Below, one piece after another: positions 24,621 to 37,876 of a stretch of 64,000 nt of DNA. A model generated the notes under the pieces. It was not told the DNA's origin and made no database searches. It saw only the letters and a list, made by a program, of their open reading frames with translations. Each line of letters starts with the position of its first letter. The stretch's first letter is position 1. The translations under genes were made by a program, and so were the position numbers. Where the stretch lies: contig NC_052017.1 in the NCBI RefSeq assembly GCF_015832195.1, forward strand, positions 49,615,652-49,679,651, in the 5' to 3' direction. The stretch is from Motacilla alba alba. Lineage: Eukaryota > Chordata > Aves > Passeriformes > Motacillidae.

Positions 24621-27600
24621 TTTTTTTTATCCTTTCATTAACAACCATCAGTCTTAGCATGAGACAATCTTTAATAGCTTATGGATACAGATTATGAGTG
24701 CCTATGTACATACAAAAATATGCACAGATCTTGTGAGCAATTTTGCCTTCCCTTCACCCTGAAGAATTCCTACAGGAGTAAGACTTTCATAAAAATAAAT
24801 GATGAAGCCTTTCCAAGTAGCTACATGTATCTATATATAAAGAGCCTCTTTGCTAAGTGGTCTCATATTTTAAAACACCATGGGTTAATTTTCCTTTTGG
24901 AACAGAGATTGATTACATGAAATAATTTTTTTTCCCTGCATCTTTCATTCAATGTTTATAAAATATACACAATATATTTACCTGGAGAGGGGAGGACAGT
25001 TAACTAAAAGTCTTAAAAGCCAAATACCAAACATCATATATGTTGCATAACAGTGAAATTTTAAACAACATTAAGAAAGAAATTTATTCCATTTTTTCTG
25101 AATCTCAGTTGAGCACAGAATGATAACAGCTCTGTTCAGCAAAATATCAGGCAGGTGTGCTTTCTAATTTTAAACTGAAGTAACAGGTCATTGCTGATTG
25201 CTGGGCAATGACTCACAGCTTTCGGATTCTTCAGATTGCAATTTGCTTTTGTAAACATGCTATTTTCTGTTCCATATTTTGCATTAAAAGCTTAATGCTC
25301 ACAATAACATTTCTTTCTTCCCCTTATTTAAATTCAAGTGCAGACCAATAAAACGTCTAGTTTACTTATATATTGAGCTGTACCACTTGAAACCTACAAA
25401 CAACATGTAGCAGGAAACAAATACATGAGACTTTGGACAAGACTAGATTCATTATTACTGTGTGGTGGGTGTTCTCTTATTGTAAAGTCACATAAGATTC
25501 CTAGGGAGCAAGACTATGGTCATGGCAGTGTCGCTGATAACATTAGTTCCTTCTGTAGGGTCATTCTTAGTAGAGTACCAAAAGAACAAGGTAAAAAAGC
25601 AATTTAGTGTACTTTAGGCAAGGTAGAAATCATCTTTCTTCTTTTTTTCAGCTCCTGCTCTTTTATCAGTATGAGAAGATGTTAGTCATCCTGTAGAGAC
25701 AGTGGAAGGTGGACACTTCTCTGTCACAGGAACAGGCTTGTTGTCATATGCCCACAGCTCCTAGAATTGCTGTTTTTATTGAGGTGCTTATTTTAGTCTA
25801 TTACACACAGATCTCACCTCCATTAAGAATCCAACGTAGTGGCCACAGGCACCAAGGAACAACAGCAGTGCCTTCAGATAAAATTCTCTAAAGGATTCTT
25901 TGTGTAAAACTGCACCATTGTTCTACTTCAAGAAAACTACAGGAGAGCAGCCTCTGTTTCCTCTTTCATTTAAAATGTATATTCAAAGTATAAGTGTTTT
26001 CTTCAACTCTGTTGTTCAAAATACTTTACAAAAATTAAGACTTAGAAATTTCTGTAATGGCTGGATATGAAAACAATAAAAACTATTTCAAACCCAAGAT
26101 GCTCTTATGTATGTGTGTCTTTTCACATATTTCACACATAATGTATTAGGGATGGTGGGGAGATAAGGAAGCTCTAATTTTAGAAACTCCTAATCTTTTA
26201 ACTGAGAAATAATGTTCTTTTAAAATGATGCATCAAAAATAGAGCCCCCAAAAATTACAAGTTATTTTAACAAATATTGCACAAAGCTTTAAGTGATCTG
26301 AAGCTGAAACACTCCCAGAAATAGAACCTTGGAATTTTGGCCCCCAGTCCAAAGCAAAGCTGAGAAGTTCAGTGAAACACAGAAGAAAATTTAAAAAAAA
26401 AGGAATAAAAAGAAGGAGATGCTGTCCTTGAAACCAGAATATCCTTTTATCAATGCTTTGGAAAGAAAGGCACCAATAAGTAAAATTCATGTCATGCTGT
26501 ATATAGAAAGAGAAATTTCTTTTTCTGAGTTAAGATATTCTGCTCAGTTTTATCCTTTCTCCTTCAAAATACATTGTGCTTACATATAGAATTTTCATTT
26601 GCATGTTTAGGGTTTATATTATAAATGCCTGAAAACTCAGAAATATTACTTAAAGTACATGTTGCTTTGACACTTGTGGTTGAATGTTCTGGTTCAGTTT
26701 ATAGATAAATAGGCACAAGCCAGATGAGATGTAAATGGTGAAAATAGTACTGAATTTTAAACTGAAGGATATTTTAGAAATGAGTATGAATAACAAATTG
26801 AGCTTGTGATCTATGTCCAGCTGTCCTGACAAAATAGTATGAGCATACAAATGTTAATCCTTGCATAAATGCATCCTCTTGACTACAATTGGCTAAACTT
26901 CATGTAGACATGATTAACTACATGTGTCTAGTGTATGCACAGACTAAGATCCCATCCCTATTACCTTCCCTGCATTTGTATTCTATTGCCTGATCAACGA
27001 AGAATTAAATCAAAATAGCATTTTCTAATACTATTTTAGTTTGACTAAGTGCTTTGCTTGTCTACTGTTTGGAATTGTAATATGCAGTAAGACAAAGTTA
27101 ATGCAATTCAGGAAGTTAAGTTTTCAGAATTGCCAGAGTCATACATGAGATGCAAAGTAATTTATCAGTCTGAAATGAATAGCTTCAGATGTGTATTGTC
27201 TCTGAGACAGCAATCCATAACTAAATCCCTTGGCAGTTATCCATCAGGAAATGTAACATTGTCTAAAAAGTTAAAAGTGCAATCATATCTCATTTGATGC
27301 CATATTGTAAGCTCACAGGGACATTGTACTCATACAATTGAATATAAGAAAGGCAAATGAAAAAATGTCAGTCTGTATTATCCAGCTTCTTCAGACAATT
27401 AAATCCAGTAGAGAAAGTGCCTACCTTGATTCCTAAAGATGTATAATAATCTTCCATTATCCAGGCCAATAAAAATAATGTCCATTTTCGTTTCAGAATA
27501 TACCTATTATCCCTGTGTTAATATTTGATATGTGTGAGTTTGCTGCACCTTCATCTTGCTTGCCTTGAAAAAACACATAATCTTGAAGCAAAGCTTGAGC

Positions 27601-27803
27601 TGAATACAAACTCAAAGGTTTCACTTTTTTTTACATTGATAATTTTTCATCTATCATTTCATTTCATAAACATTTCAGGAACTCACTCATAGCTCTTAAC
27701 TTTTGAAGGGACAGAAAATGAAAAAAAATCACTCTAGTCCAAAACTTAAAACGAAAACCATTGGTATTAGCTAATCAAAGGTGGAAGTCAGTTTTTGAGT
27801 AGT

Positions 27804-27827
27804 TGAGAATATTACATACATTCATTC

Positions 27828-27863
<36 letters not shown>

Positions 27864-27887
27864 GTATGAATGTATGTAATATTCTCA
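27804..27887. repeat. 84-bp near-perfect AT-rich palindrome
   Basis: The left arm (27804-27845) starts TGAGAATATTACATACATTC and the right arm (27846-27887) ends with its reverse complement. By hand 40 of 42 positions pair, with mismatches only at one T/A and one C/T site, and there is no spacer. The centre is an (AT)n run. An AT-rich stretch continues to about 27925 (ATATAAATATATATTATA-like). It could extrude as a cruciform or fold as a hairpin in RNA. It may have arisen from an inverted duplication or be a small MITE-like element; no flanking evidence decides this. Confidence 0.93.
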
Positions 27888-28995
27888 TATATAAATATAT
27901 ATTATATATAGATATATAAATATAGTGTGTGTATATTAACTTTTCATAATTTTGATTTCTCATTGTCCTGGGGTGACTCATTAAAATTAAAACAGAGGAA
28001 GCAGAAAATAGATACTAAATCAAATCAGATTTCATAAGATTCCAGTGATTTTCCTGAAGGATTCATCCTTGCAATGGAAGATAAAGTCACACTTTTTGCA
28101 AGGTGAACAGAAATGATGAGGTTAGCTTGGGAGTTTGTGAATCACCACTTAGAAGCCATTAGGCTTTGCAACATTTGCTGGTTATGGCTGAGTTAAATGT
28201 TCTGTGCTCATCTCTGTAAACTAGCACAAAGCAAAGAGCTGAGTACAGATGAGATTCTTTTGACCTGAGTGCATTTGCTATGTGAATTGCATGGAGATTT
28301 TTCATTTCCTGATTTCCTGCATCATTCACCATAAGCCAAATGATTCCCCAAAGCTCATCCATTCATTACTCTTGAAAACTCAATAAAAAAAAGAAGGTAG
28401 AAAGAAAAATATTGTGTTGATTATTTATAAAAAAATAGAGATTTTTCACTTAGAATTGCAAGTTAAGTTGACAGGCACGTACGCTACCTTGAAACAACAG
28501 AAAAAACCCAGTTATTTTCTATTTGCTTGCACACTTCAGCACCAACATAAAAAGCAACCAAAATCCCAGTACCTCCCATAATCCTATGGATGTTTCCAGC
28601 TGTAAGAAATGCAACCCACTAATTTCAGACTTATCCTCAAGGTATGAATAAAGAAACCCTTCTACCTGTCTCGCATTAGCAAACATTCCACTCCCGATGC
28701 TGGAATCCTGCACAGCACTTAGTTACAAGATGCAGTCTGAGGTGCAGTTTCTGCCACAGGAAAATGCAAATCGCAAAAATCTTAAACATCTAATCATCTA
28801 ACCCTACTGCCATAAGGCTCAGAGAGTATCAGGAAAGCATTTTAGCAGCAGTAAATCTAGGCCTGCTCTTGCACTGCCCATGGGGCCCCGTGTGACAGTG
28901 GGAAGTGCAGAGCCCAGTTTAATGAGCCAGTTGTGTAACTGGTCATCCACAAGTCCATCTTCTCCCATACTGAAGACCAAATACATCCTTAGTGT

Positions 28996-29057
28996 GGGCT
29001 GGGCTCGATGACCTCCAGATATCCCTTAAAAACAAAGAAACTATTGTATGGTTCTAA
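28996..29057 (+). mobile_element. CR1 LINE 3'-end fragment, forward orientation
   Basis: Reads GGGCTGGGCTCGATGACCT, then CCAGATATCCCTT, and ends CTATTGTATGGTTCTA. This fits the CR1 terminus (GGATTGGATGACCTCCAGAGG..., then ATTCTATGATTCTA) with several substitutions. The GC-richer sequence just upstream (about 28860-28995) may belong to the same element but is too diverged to claim. Confidence 0.65.
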
Positions 29058-31599
29058 TTACAACTTCTATAGTAGTAACAAACACTGTAAACTTGATTAA
29101 CTGCTACAACACAGTAATAAAAACTGTAGCAATAACACAAGCCCAAGGACCTTCCCCACTGTTTAAAGTTCCCAGGCTTATGATGACAGCATAAAATGAT
29201 TTTTAAACCTGAAAAAAATGTTAATTAAATAGTATTGAATTAAAATATTAAAGATTTAAAGAATAGAAAGAAAAAAGAAATCTGTCATTTCAATATGAAC
29301 TACAGTGGACTTATCCCAAGCCCCTAGCCTTAGAGTGAACAAGAAGTAAAGATTCCTGGGCTTTCAGGTTCCACATCTAAGCCAGAAACCTTGGAATGCA
29401 TCTGTAATGTTTCTCTTTTCAATATAGTTTCCTTCTGCCAGAGTACTGAACATTTTGGGCAAGGTTCTTATTAGTGAAATTCCTTCATTTACATATAGAT
29501 TAAAGAATCACCTTCTTTAATCAGAAAACTTAAAAGCATTTCTCAATTCTTTCTGTTTACAGGAAATAAACTTGCTACAGATTTTGATTTTATTAATCTT
29601 ACAGAAATCCATCTAATCTATCTGAATGCCTCAGTCTACCAGATGGGTAGATCTGAATAGTTAAGTACCAAGCATTCTTTGTGATATCAGAATGCTTCTG
29701 AAACCAAAGATAGATGTTTTAAAGTAACTGATCAGGATTGTGAGTGCATGACAATGGCAAAGAAAGCCAGTATGGGAAGCTACAGATTTTTGCCCAACCT
29801 GTTTCACAAAGACTGAAGAATTGTGAAACAGAGGGATGGGAAGGTAATCTTTCCAGAACTGCTCTATCTCTGAGAAAATTTTTTGTGCTAGGCAATAAGA
29901 AATACTTTCCTGCCCCAGTCTCAAGAAGATGGATGATTTAGAACAACTGAGATGGGATATCACATTTAAGCCATAGAACTACAAGGGCATCGGACAACTT
30001 CCTTCTCAGGCCAGTGTGGTAACTAAACCTTGACAGCATTCACATGTACCAAATATAAGGACAGTCACATCTTTTGGAGGTTAAGCCCATATGCCAAACT
30101 GACAGATGTTATTCTTTTCAAAGCTTGTACCGTTTAAGGGATCTCTTCTGCCACATTCATATTCCAAGAATAATAGCTTTTACTAATTGGTTCAATTTAG
30201 CTCATATGCTTATTAAAATTTCCTTTTAAGGGACAAAATATGGCAAAAAAATTTAACAGGTTTTACAGACACCTACAGAATGGTATAATATAGATAATAT
30301 CAAACTGCCAGATACAGTATTGCAGACACCAGGAAAGAATCTTAATTTTTGCATGGTTTGCTCTGTTTGCTCACTGTTCTAACTCAAGCTTGACTTGAAA
30401 GCACACTGTAAATTGGTTCCCTTAAAAATTACCATCCCTGCCTAAAACTATTTCCATTCTTTCTTCTAGGTCAAAAATGGTAAAAGTAATTTTTTTAGCA
30501 ACGCTTTTTCATTTCTGTTACAATAGAAAACACTTTGACATATTAAATCATGACAGTATTTTAAGTAACATTTTATAGTGTGATCACTCAAAGGGATAGC
30601 TCATAAAATAATGAATGACAATGCAAATGGGTCACTTTTATGTCTCTCATTTTTTTATTGAGTAGTTATACCTTTTGTAGCTGGATTTTCAAATAATGAT
30701 GAACTTATAAGAAAATAGTGAAGTTCAAGGTTACTGCAGAGATTCAGCACCAATCTGTGCCTGAATGAAGTTCATTGAGCCAGGTGGCAGAAACATCTCT
30801 GAAAACTCATCTGTAGAAGTCTCCTCATTATAATGATAATTTTATTTTTCAGAAAAACAGAGCATTGAATGAAGCTCCAGAAATTCAGCCACTCTCTCTT
30901 ACATACAGCCTTCAGATTCATAGCATGGACCAGCCCTGCTGTCCCATTCTGTAAAAACTGAACTGGGTGATGGAGCTCCAGAGAGTCGGCTCTTCCCAGG
31001 GAAACTCTTACTAATAGTTGAGGTAATACTTTCCAGACATGCAGCATAGTCAAATTCATGCAAATGTATTTTTTGTGGAGGGGCAATGCAGCAGAGTTCA
31101 AGGTGTGACAAGTCAGTTTGGCAACAGGCACCACTTTTGCATTTCAACCTCAGCCAACACAAATTTCCCTTCCAGAGGAATTGACATACAACTAACCTGA
31201 GTATGCACCAGTTCCTGGACTCATTTAACCAGCTTTAAGAGCAAATTCAAGAGGAAGCTGGTGTGACCGCCACCACAGAGATCACTTTAGCTGCATGCTA
31301 AATTCTAGTACTCCTTGCAAAAGTCCTTGAGTATTCCTGCTGAAAATTATTTACATTTATGATTATAAGTAAGGAGAACAGAACCTGGCTCCAGATAGGC
31401 ATTTATGAGATATTCATCACCTCATAAGGGGACATAATTGGATTACCTTGTGTGCAATTTCTCATTTCTTTATTTTTCAAAACGAACTTAGGAACAAGTG
31501 CACTTGAAGCACTATTTTAAAAGAAGAAAAAAATGGATATAACTTGCAGGTGGGCATCTATGTCCTTTTTCTTGTGAGTAATAAAATCTTTGTCATTCT

Positions 31600-31760
31600 A
31601 ACCACCCTTTAAATTTAATAAAAATGGCAGCATATGGCTGTTTACAGAGATCTAATTAGTCCATTTCCCTAAATATGCTTTTACACTCCAAAATATTAAA
31701 ATTGAAATGCAAATTGTAGCATGCAGATGAGAATTAAGGAGAAAATATTTCTATTTAGCT
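31600..31760. promoter_or_regulatory. Possible conserved intronic element (octamer and TAATTA)
   Basis: Contains TAATTA (31653-31658) and an ATGCAAAT octamer (31707-31714), within complex AT-rich text ending CTATTTAGCTGCCTG. No repeat signature. Conservation is inferred from texture only. Confidence 0.2.
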
Positions 31761-32498
31761 GCCTGAAGACAGCCAAATCCTCCTCGCATCTTTCACCCTC
31801 CCCTTCAGTTTAGCCAAAAGGTATATTGAATAAAGATGATATTAATGTCGAACCACCCCCTTGTTTGCTTCTGAAGCCTTCTTCATGCGTATACTTCATC
31901 ATCCAAACACAAACTATCTACAACATGTGTAACAATGAAAGAGGATGAAAAAAACCAAATCCAACCGTTCACCTGCTCAGATCTGGAAAGCCTCCAATAC
32001 CACAAAAGAAATGTTTTCCATGCACATTTACAAGAATAAGCAACATTCAAATCCCTTTACATATGGCTGGATATCTGCATGGAATACTGCATGTGACCTT
32101 CTAAAGGACAGAAACTGCTGTGTTAAATCACTTAACGTTCTCCTATGGTTTGTTCCTTTGGTCTATAGCAATGGGTAACACCAGATGTTTCAGAAAAAAC
32201 TGTGGAAAGGGATAAAAGGGATTATATATTTCTGCACAGCAGTGGGATATTTAGTCATAACCGCAGATGATGCTTGCACTATGTTACAACATAATGTAGC
32301 AGACTGTAAGTTCTACTTTAGCTAGTACAACTGCTGACAGCTTTTATTCATGCTACTTAAGTGACCAAACCCCTGCCTCATGGCAGAAGCGTGCTGTTTC
32401 TGTATGAACTCAAGGTCTATTTCCCTATAAGTTAGTAATATGCTTTCTGGGAAATATCAAATTACCAGGACACAAGCACTACATCTTTTTCTTCTATA

Positions 32499-32503
<5 letters not shown>

Positions 32504-32541
<38 letters not shown>
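32504..32541 (+). repeat. Pure poly-A tract (38 A)
   Basis: An uninterrupted A run following CTTCTATATCTTT and followed by GAAGTTTAC. As with the tract at 11.05 kb, no retroposed body is seen upstream. Confidence 0.97.
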
Positions 32542-32543
<2 letters not shown>

Positions 32544-33254
32544 AGTTTACATGAAGCAATTAAAATATCACTGAGATTTGCCATAATAGTCAACTCACTC
32601 TGCCATTAACCTGTAAAAACAAATATCTATATTTGGGATAAAAAAGGCCTCACAAGGCTAAAGAGGAGATTATTCAAGCTGAAGATATTACATTTTAAAC
32701 AAAAATTAGTGGAATGGAATGTGCCAGTGCACATGTATAACAAATGTAAGAATACAATCAGATTGAAATTACACGTAGACACAAAGGCCACATCCATGTT
32801 CCTGGCTTCTCTTCTGTCTGAAGAGAAATAGCTGCTGTCAAAGAGTGGTAATGAAGTCTGCAAGATTCATTGTCCCAGGAGATGTCAATACAGATACGGG
32901 CAGTACCTCTAATGCCTTCAATTAGCTTGCGTCCATCATGAGAATCACAGGATTGCTCAAGGTGCTGTTAATCTGGTTTATACACAGATATAATGGATTT
33001 AATAATTAGATTCTTCCTACCCCTTCCAAATGGAAGTTAAATCTCTTTCACTTCTTTGTCTAAATGGTGATGTCTAATGCGCAATGACGAATCTAGAAAA
33101 TTTTTGAATACTCCACCACTAGTTGATGGTTTGGAGAGAAGATAAATTACTTCCAAAGTTTTTTCTGCATTTCCTCTAATGCTTGGATCTTCATAACTAG
33201 TTTATCAGAAAAGTAACATGAGGAATTTTAGTTACTTGTAGCATAATGTTAGGT

Positions 33255-33378
33255 AGACAGGGTGCCAGGGATGCCAGGGTGCCCAAAAATCCTTTTTGGG
33301 AACAACTAAATGGAATATGGTGCTCACTTGGTGATCTTAAGGGTCTGTTTCAACCTAAATAACTCTATGATTCTATGA
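33255..33378 (+). mobile_element. CR1 LINE 3'-end fragment, forward orientation
   Basis: The stretch CACTTGGTGATCTTAAGG, then GTCTGTTTCAACCTAAAT, ending AACTCTATGATTCTATGA, is a clear CR1 3' terminus with two terminal octamer-type repeats. The upstream limit is uncertain: 33255-33300 (GTGCCAGGGATGCCAGGGTG) is less certain. An A-rich run follows at 33376-33391. Confidence 0.85.
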
Positions 33379-36300
33379 AAATTAAAAAAAAGTCCAGGTA
33401 TTTGCAAAGTCTCTCTGTTGTCAGTCTACTCTTTCTCAGTCATGAAACTATGGGCTTAGGAGGGTGCATTTCATGTGACATTTCCCTGATAAGAACAAAT
33501 GAGTCTGCAAGAAAGGACTGCCTTGCATCTTAACAGAGAACTGTCACTAGTGTTGTTGCCTAGAAATGAGACAAGGGATATGGGGCAAAACGTCCTCAGT
33601 CGCTGCAGGGCAGTCCCTGTGACCTGGGTGTTGGACAGAATTCTGGCTTATCTAATAAAATGCAAAAAAGACATTACTGTGAAAAAAACAACAGACAGCC
33701 TCAACTGACTAGAAGTATCTTGACTGATCTGCAATGAAAGTGAACACAATAATAGAAGTACAAACACTAACAGAAAGCATGTTGGAAATATCGTGATCAA
33801 ATTAATAAGTCAATCTTGCATGTGGTTGTTTTTCGATAACAGATAAATAAATATGCTTTTAAGGAGTACAATCTCACCAACCTCAGTTGTGTAGATGGAG
33901 GAAAAAAAGTGAAAACCCATGATGGGTACCCAATAACGTACTGTGAACCAAAGGCAGGTCTAAAAGTGGAAATCCCAGTCATCCACTTCCTGCATTTATT
34001 CTATGGTCATTATACATTCAAGTTCCCTCACCAGGATGTAAGCTATCCTTGAAATGACAGGAAAAGAAAGATCTCTCTACAAAAGAAACCATATCTTTCC
34101 TTAGATGATGAAAGGTTTAAACAATTTCACAGACAAATTATGATAAAAGATTGCAAATGAAATAATGATCCTTATCTGAACTGTAATTTCCCTTAAATCA
34201 TGAAACAAAATACCTTCTCAGAGGAGAAATGAAACAGTATAAAGATTTCTGATTGGTATGCAAATGCATTTGGCTTCAGATACTAATAGAGAACTACTTT
34301 AAAGAGGTGTTTCCACTCAATAAGCATAAGTAAGCCAAACACTATTTTCCTTCTGCCTCTGCTCTCTGGTTGCTACTCTGGACTTGATATCTACTTTTAC
34401 TTGATTTATCTAGGTGTGTGTGGCTTGCTTCTTATTCAATAGGGAAAAAAAAATTGCACATATAGTTACCAGGAATGTTTTACTCCATCAAACTAAGTCT
34501 AGTTGTGTTAGTAATACATTCAGTTCTATTTAGCTGAGGCTGTTTTTTTCTTCCCTTTCATCAACACTAAGCACTTTTAAATGTCGTAAATAATTCTGAA
34601 CTCTTGGGTACATGAGAACCAAAAAAAAAGTGAAGAAAGTAGAAATAATGATTCATTCACCATGCACTGAAAAGAATAAATTATGTCAATGAGGAATTAA
34701 TTTGCATAACACCTTTAATTTCGTAAAGGTCTTGTGATTTGACCCTATGTGCTGAGTGCAGAGGGGTGAAACAGCACTGCCCATGCACAGCTTTACATCT
34801 TTGATTGGAAGGACAGAGGTGAATGAAAATCAGTTTGAGCACTATCTTCACTGTCTAAACAACTGAGTAAACCTTGAGTACTCCTTGGACTTCTTACCAA
34901 AATTCTAGGTGGCTCAGCTGAATAAACTCAGCTGTGTGTGGTGACAGGCTAAGCCTAATCTCTTTGGGAAACATCCCCACCGCTGGCTCCTCTAGCACAC
35001 TGCTCATGTTCAGCATGTCTAACCCCTGAGGGACACAACTCACACAGAGACACTGCATACTGCAGATGGATAATCTAGTCCTTCAAGGAATTAATGGTGT
35101 TCATCCAAAGCCTAAATTCTTTCAAGCTGTCTGTATAGCTTCACACAGCTGTGACGCACTTTTAATTTTGTTAGGAATTTAATAATTGAACGTTCTCGGT
35201 GACGAACAATCCTAGAGACCGACAAATGTGCTTGATTAAATGACTTTAAAATGCATAAAGCTAAGTTACAATTCATGCGATCAAGAAATTTTGGCCACGT
35301 GGACCCTCTAGAGATTTTAAAATCCACAAAAAGACAAAAACCAAAAAACAAGGATTTTAAAGAAATCCACAGTCTTCCTGTTTCTGAATAGGTTCAGCTT
35401 TATCACCCTTATACTGGTATATATCCTTATTATAGGCTTTCATGCAAAATGCCAATGTACCATAAATTCTTTAGAAATATCAAAACTATAATTATATATG
35501 CTACACTCCTGACAACTTGCTTGTATTTTGACGTGAAAACACCATGCTATCAAACAACCCTCACTCTATCCCCCTTTATAGTCCAGAGTGATAGGTATTT
35601 GTTTAGAAAAAATTAGCCAGCTGGAAAGACAGAATGAAGGGGATTGAACTACCCATGAAGAGAAAATCATTGATTTTGAAGCCCTTTTAGAGAGAGTACA
35701 TCTATTCAATTTGTTGTCTTCTGTTAAAGAAAGCACACAGAGGAGTATCAGAGTAGCATTATCATAACCTACGACTCATACATCGATGCCAAAATAACAA
35801 AGGATGTTAGATGAAGAGGATCACCTTTGACATTTCATCAGGAGTGCTAAGTCTGGATGAAAAATAATGCTGCTAATACCTTTTTCATTTTGCTGTGAAC
35901 ATCCTAATAAAAACCTCACTGGTCTATTTGCAGATAAATACTACAACATTTTTTATGAGTGTGACTGATGGATCTGCAAGGTTAAGGCCATTTTTTTCCA
36001 TGATCTATAGTTTCATGTGCTCTTTTTGTGCATTCAAGCTACAGCTCTCAATCAGCTTCTGAAAATTACATCCAAAATAACTCAATAGCACTGTGTACTA
36101 TTCAATCAGAAAAATCAGTCTGCATCCTACTCAATAATTCTAAAGTACAACTTATACATAGTATTTTAGAAATATATGTATAATATAAATAAGGAAATAA
36201 ACTTCTACCAATACATTTGTTCACACACACACAGAAGCATTAACAGAAATTATTAGTATAAGATAACCAACTCAAATAATCAAAGAGAATTCAGAAAAAG

Positions 36301-37854
36301 AGTAGACACTTATATGGCACCTACATTACATTTAGATGGAGTGTTTTCATCTACATCCGGTGCATACGCAAGATTAATATCCTCTTTGTCAAGTTTTTCA
36401 CTGTGTTTTTTTTTTTTATTATCTCAGAAAAAAAATGGTATTAGTCCAGGTTCCAGAGCAGATACCAAATTTGATTATGCGGTCTGTTTCCAAGAAGCTA
36501 ATTTCTTACTGAAAGACATGACATGGACATTGGAAATTACTGCATGATCTCACTGGATGGTCACAGGTGGTGAGAGCTGAGACCAGAGTTGGAAGACATC
36601 ACAGAAGTGTTTGTGCTTCAAGGTGCTTGTCCAAAAAGAGTTTAGTGTCCTTCTAGATGGCTTATCCTTCCCAAATGGAAATGAAATATTACGTACTAGT
36701 GCATGCAAGGAAAGGACCGCAGACCAGAAAAGTTGCTCTGGAAATCTATTTATGAGCAGAGACCTCTACCAGAAAATATGCTCAGATGAGCCAATTTCTT
36801 TCTTTTCCTGATGTGGCTGATTAAAGCAGGGTCTGGATTTAATCTGTCCTTCCTCCAGATAGCCCTATCAACTGCCATGAAAGTATTTTTCCTCTCTGAG
36901 GATTGCACATGAAACGTTGTAGCCATTAAAGAACATCTAAGAGGAGATTTTGACAAAGTCTCAGTCAACCTTGACTTGAACTGGAGACTCTTAGATTCCT
37001 CTTTTCAGAAGCATTTTCAGAAGCCTTGCTATGAAGCAGTAGTACGCTTAATCACAGGAAACATTTCTGGTAGAAAACCAGCTCTTATTGTTATGGATCT
37101 TCTGATGTTGAAACACTCCCTCCCAAGTTTCATTTGTTACAACTTCTAAGCAGGAAAGAGCAAGATGAAGACAAAACTATGTCATTACATAGAGTCAATG
37201 GCAGATGTTGCAAACTGTGGTAGAAGCAAAATAAATAAAGGATTAATGGCATTTACAGTAATAACAGAAATCAAGAAATAACAGCAATCAAGTCAGGTAA
37301 ACCAGACTAGAGCAACAATAAGGAAAAAAGTTACAATTATCTTAGGAGTTTCTTCTCAATAACAGATGCTCATGAAGTAACAATTTCACCTCCAAGCATT
37401 CAAATCAAAGTCTGGTATCAGTAACAAACCATAAATATTACTTAACTGAAGCAAAATATGGGCAGAAAGATTTATGCAAACCTGAAGTAACTTGTTGGGA
37501 CTAGATCCCCTAGTCAGGAGCTGTATTGATCTTTTTCATCAGAAATCTTTTCTGTTTTATTTTAACATAGCTTATTACCTCAATATTACTACTATGGAAA
37601 AGCTAAACTTGGCTCAAAAAGGCAAAATAACCAATGTGGTTTATGAATGAGATGTTAAAGCATTCCATGCACTAAGGTGAAAATACAATGAAAAATTAAA
37701 TTATATAACTCAAGATACTGACATGAAAAGATATTAATGTTACATATTGGGAGAGGTGGTTCCATACGAGTTCTATATATTCATTCACTAGCCCTCCCCT
37801 ATTTTTTACTTTAACATCTTCCTAATTGTTCAGTGTTTTGTTGTCAAAAGCTGT

Positions 37855-37876
37855 GTTTTTTTGTTTTTTTTTTTTA
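37855..37876 (+). repeat. Poly-T tract
   Basis: A T run interrupted once by G (TTTTTTTG, then twelve T). Simple sequence. Confidence 0.9.

Larger units (their letters stand above)
11087..27803. other. Intron sequence, mostly featureless
   Basis: Besides the short duplications, tracts, purine-skewed stretch and possible regulatory element listed separately, this is ordinary AT-rich sequence. A minor two-copy motif ACAGCTAGAAAAAAAAA occurs near 17619 and 17648. Open frames do not exceed 90 codons and show no domain signature. Confidence 0.6.

Noticed and set aside
30772..31134. 120-codon minus-strand open frame
   Set aside because: A second overlapping minus-strand frame covers the same DNA, no domain is visible, and it starts and ends in ordinary intron text.
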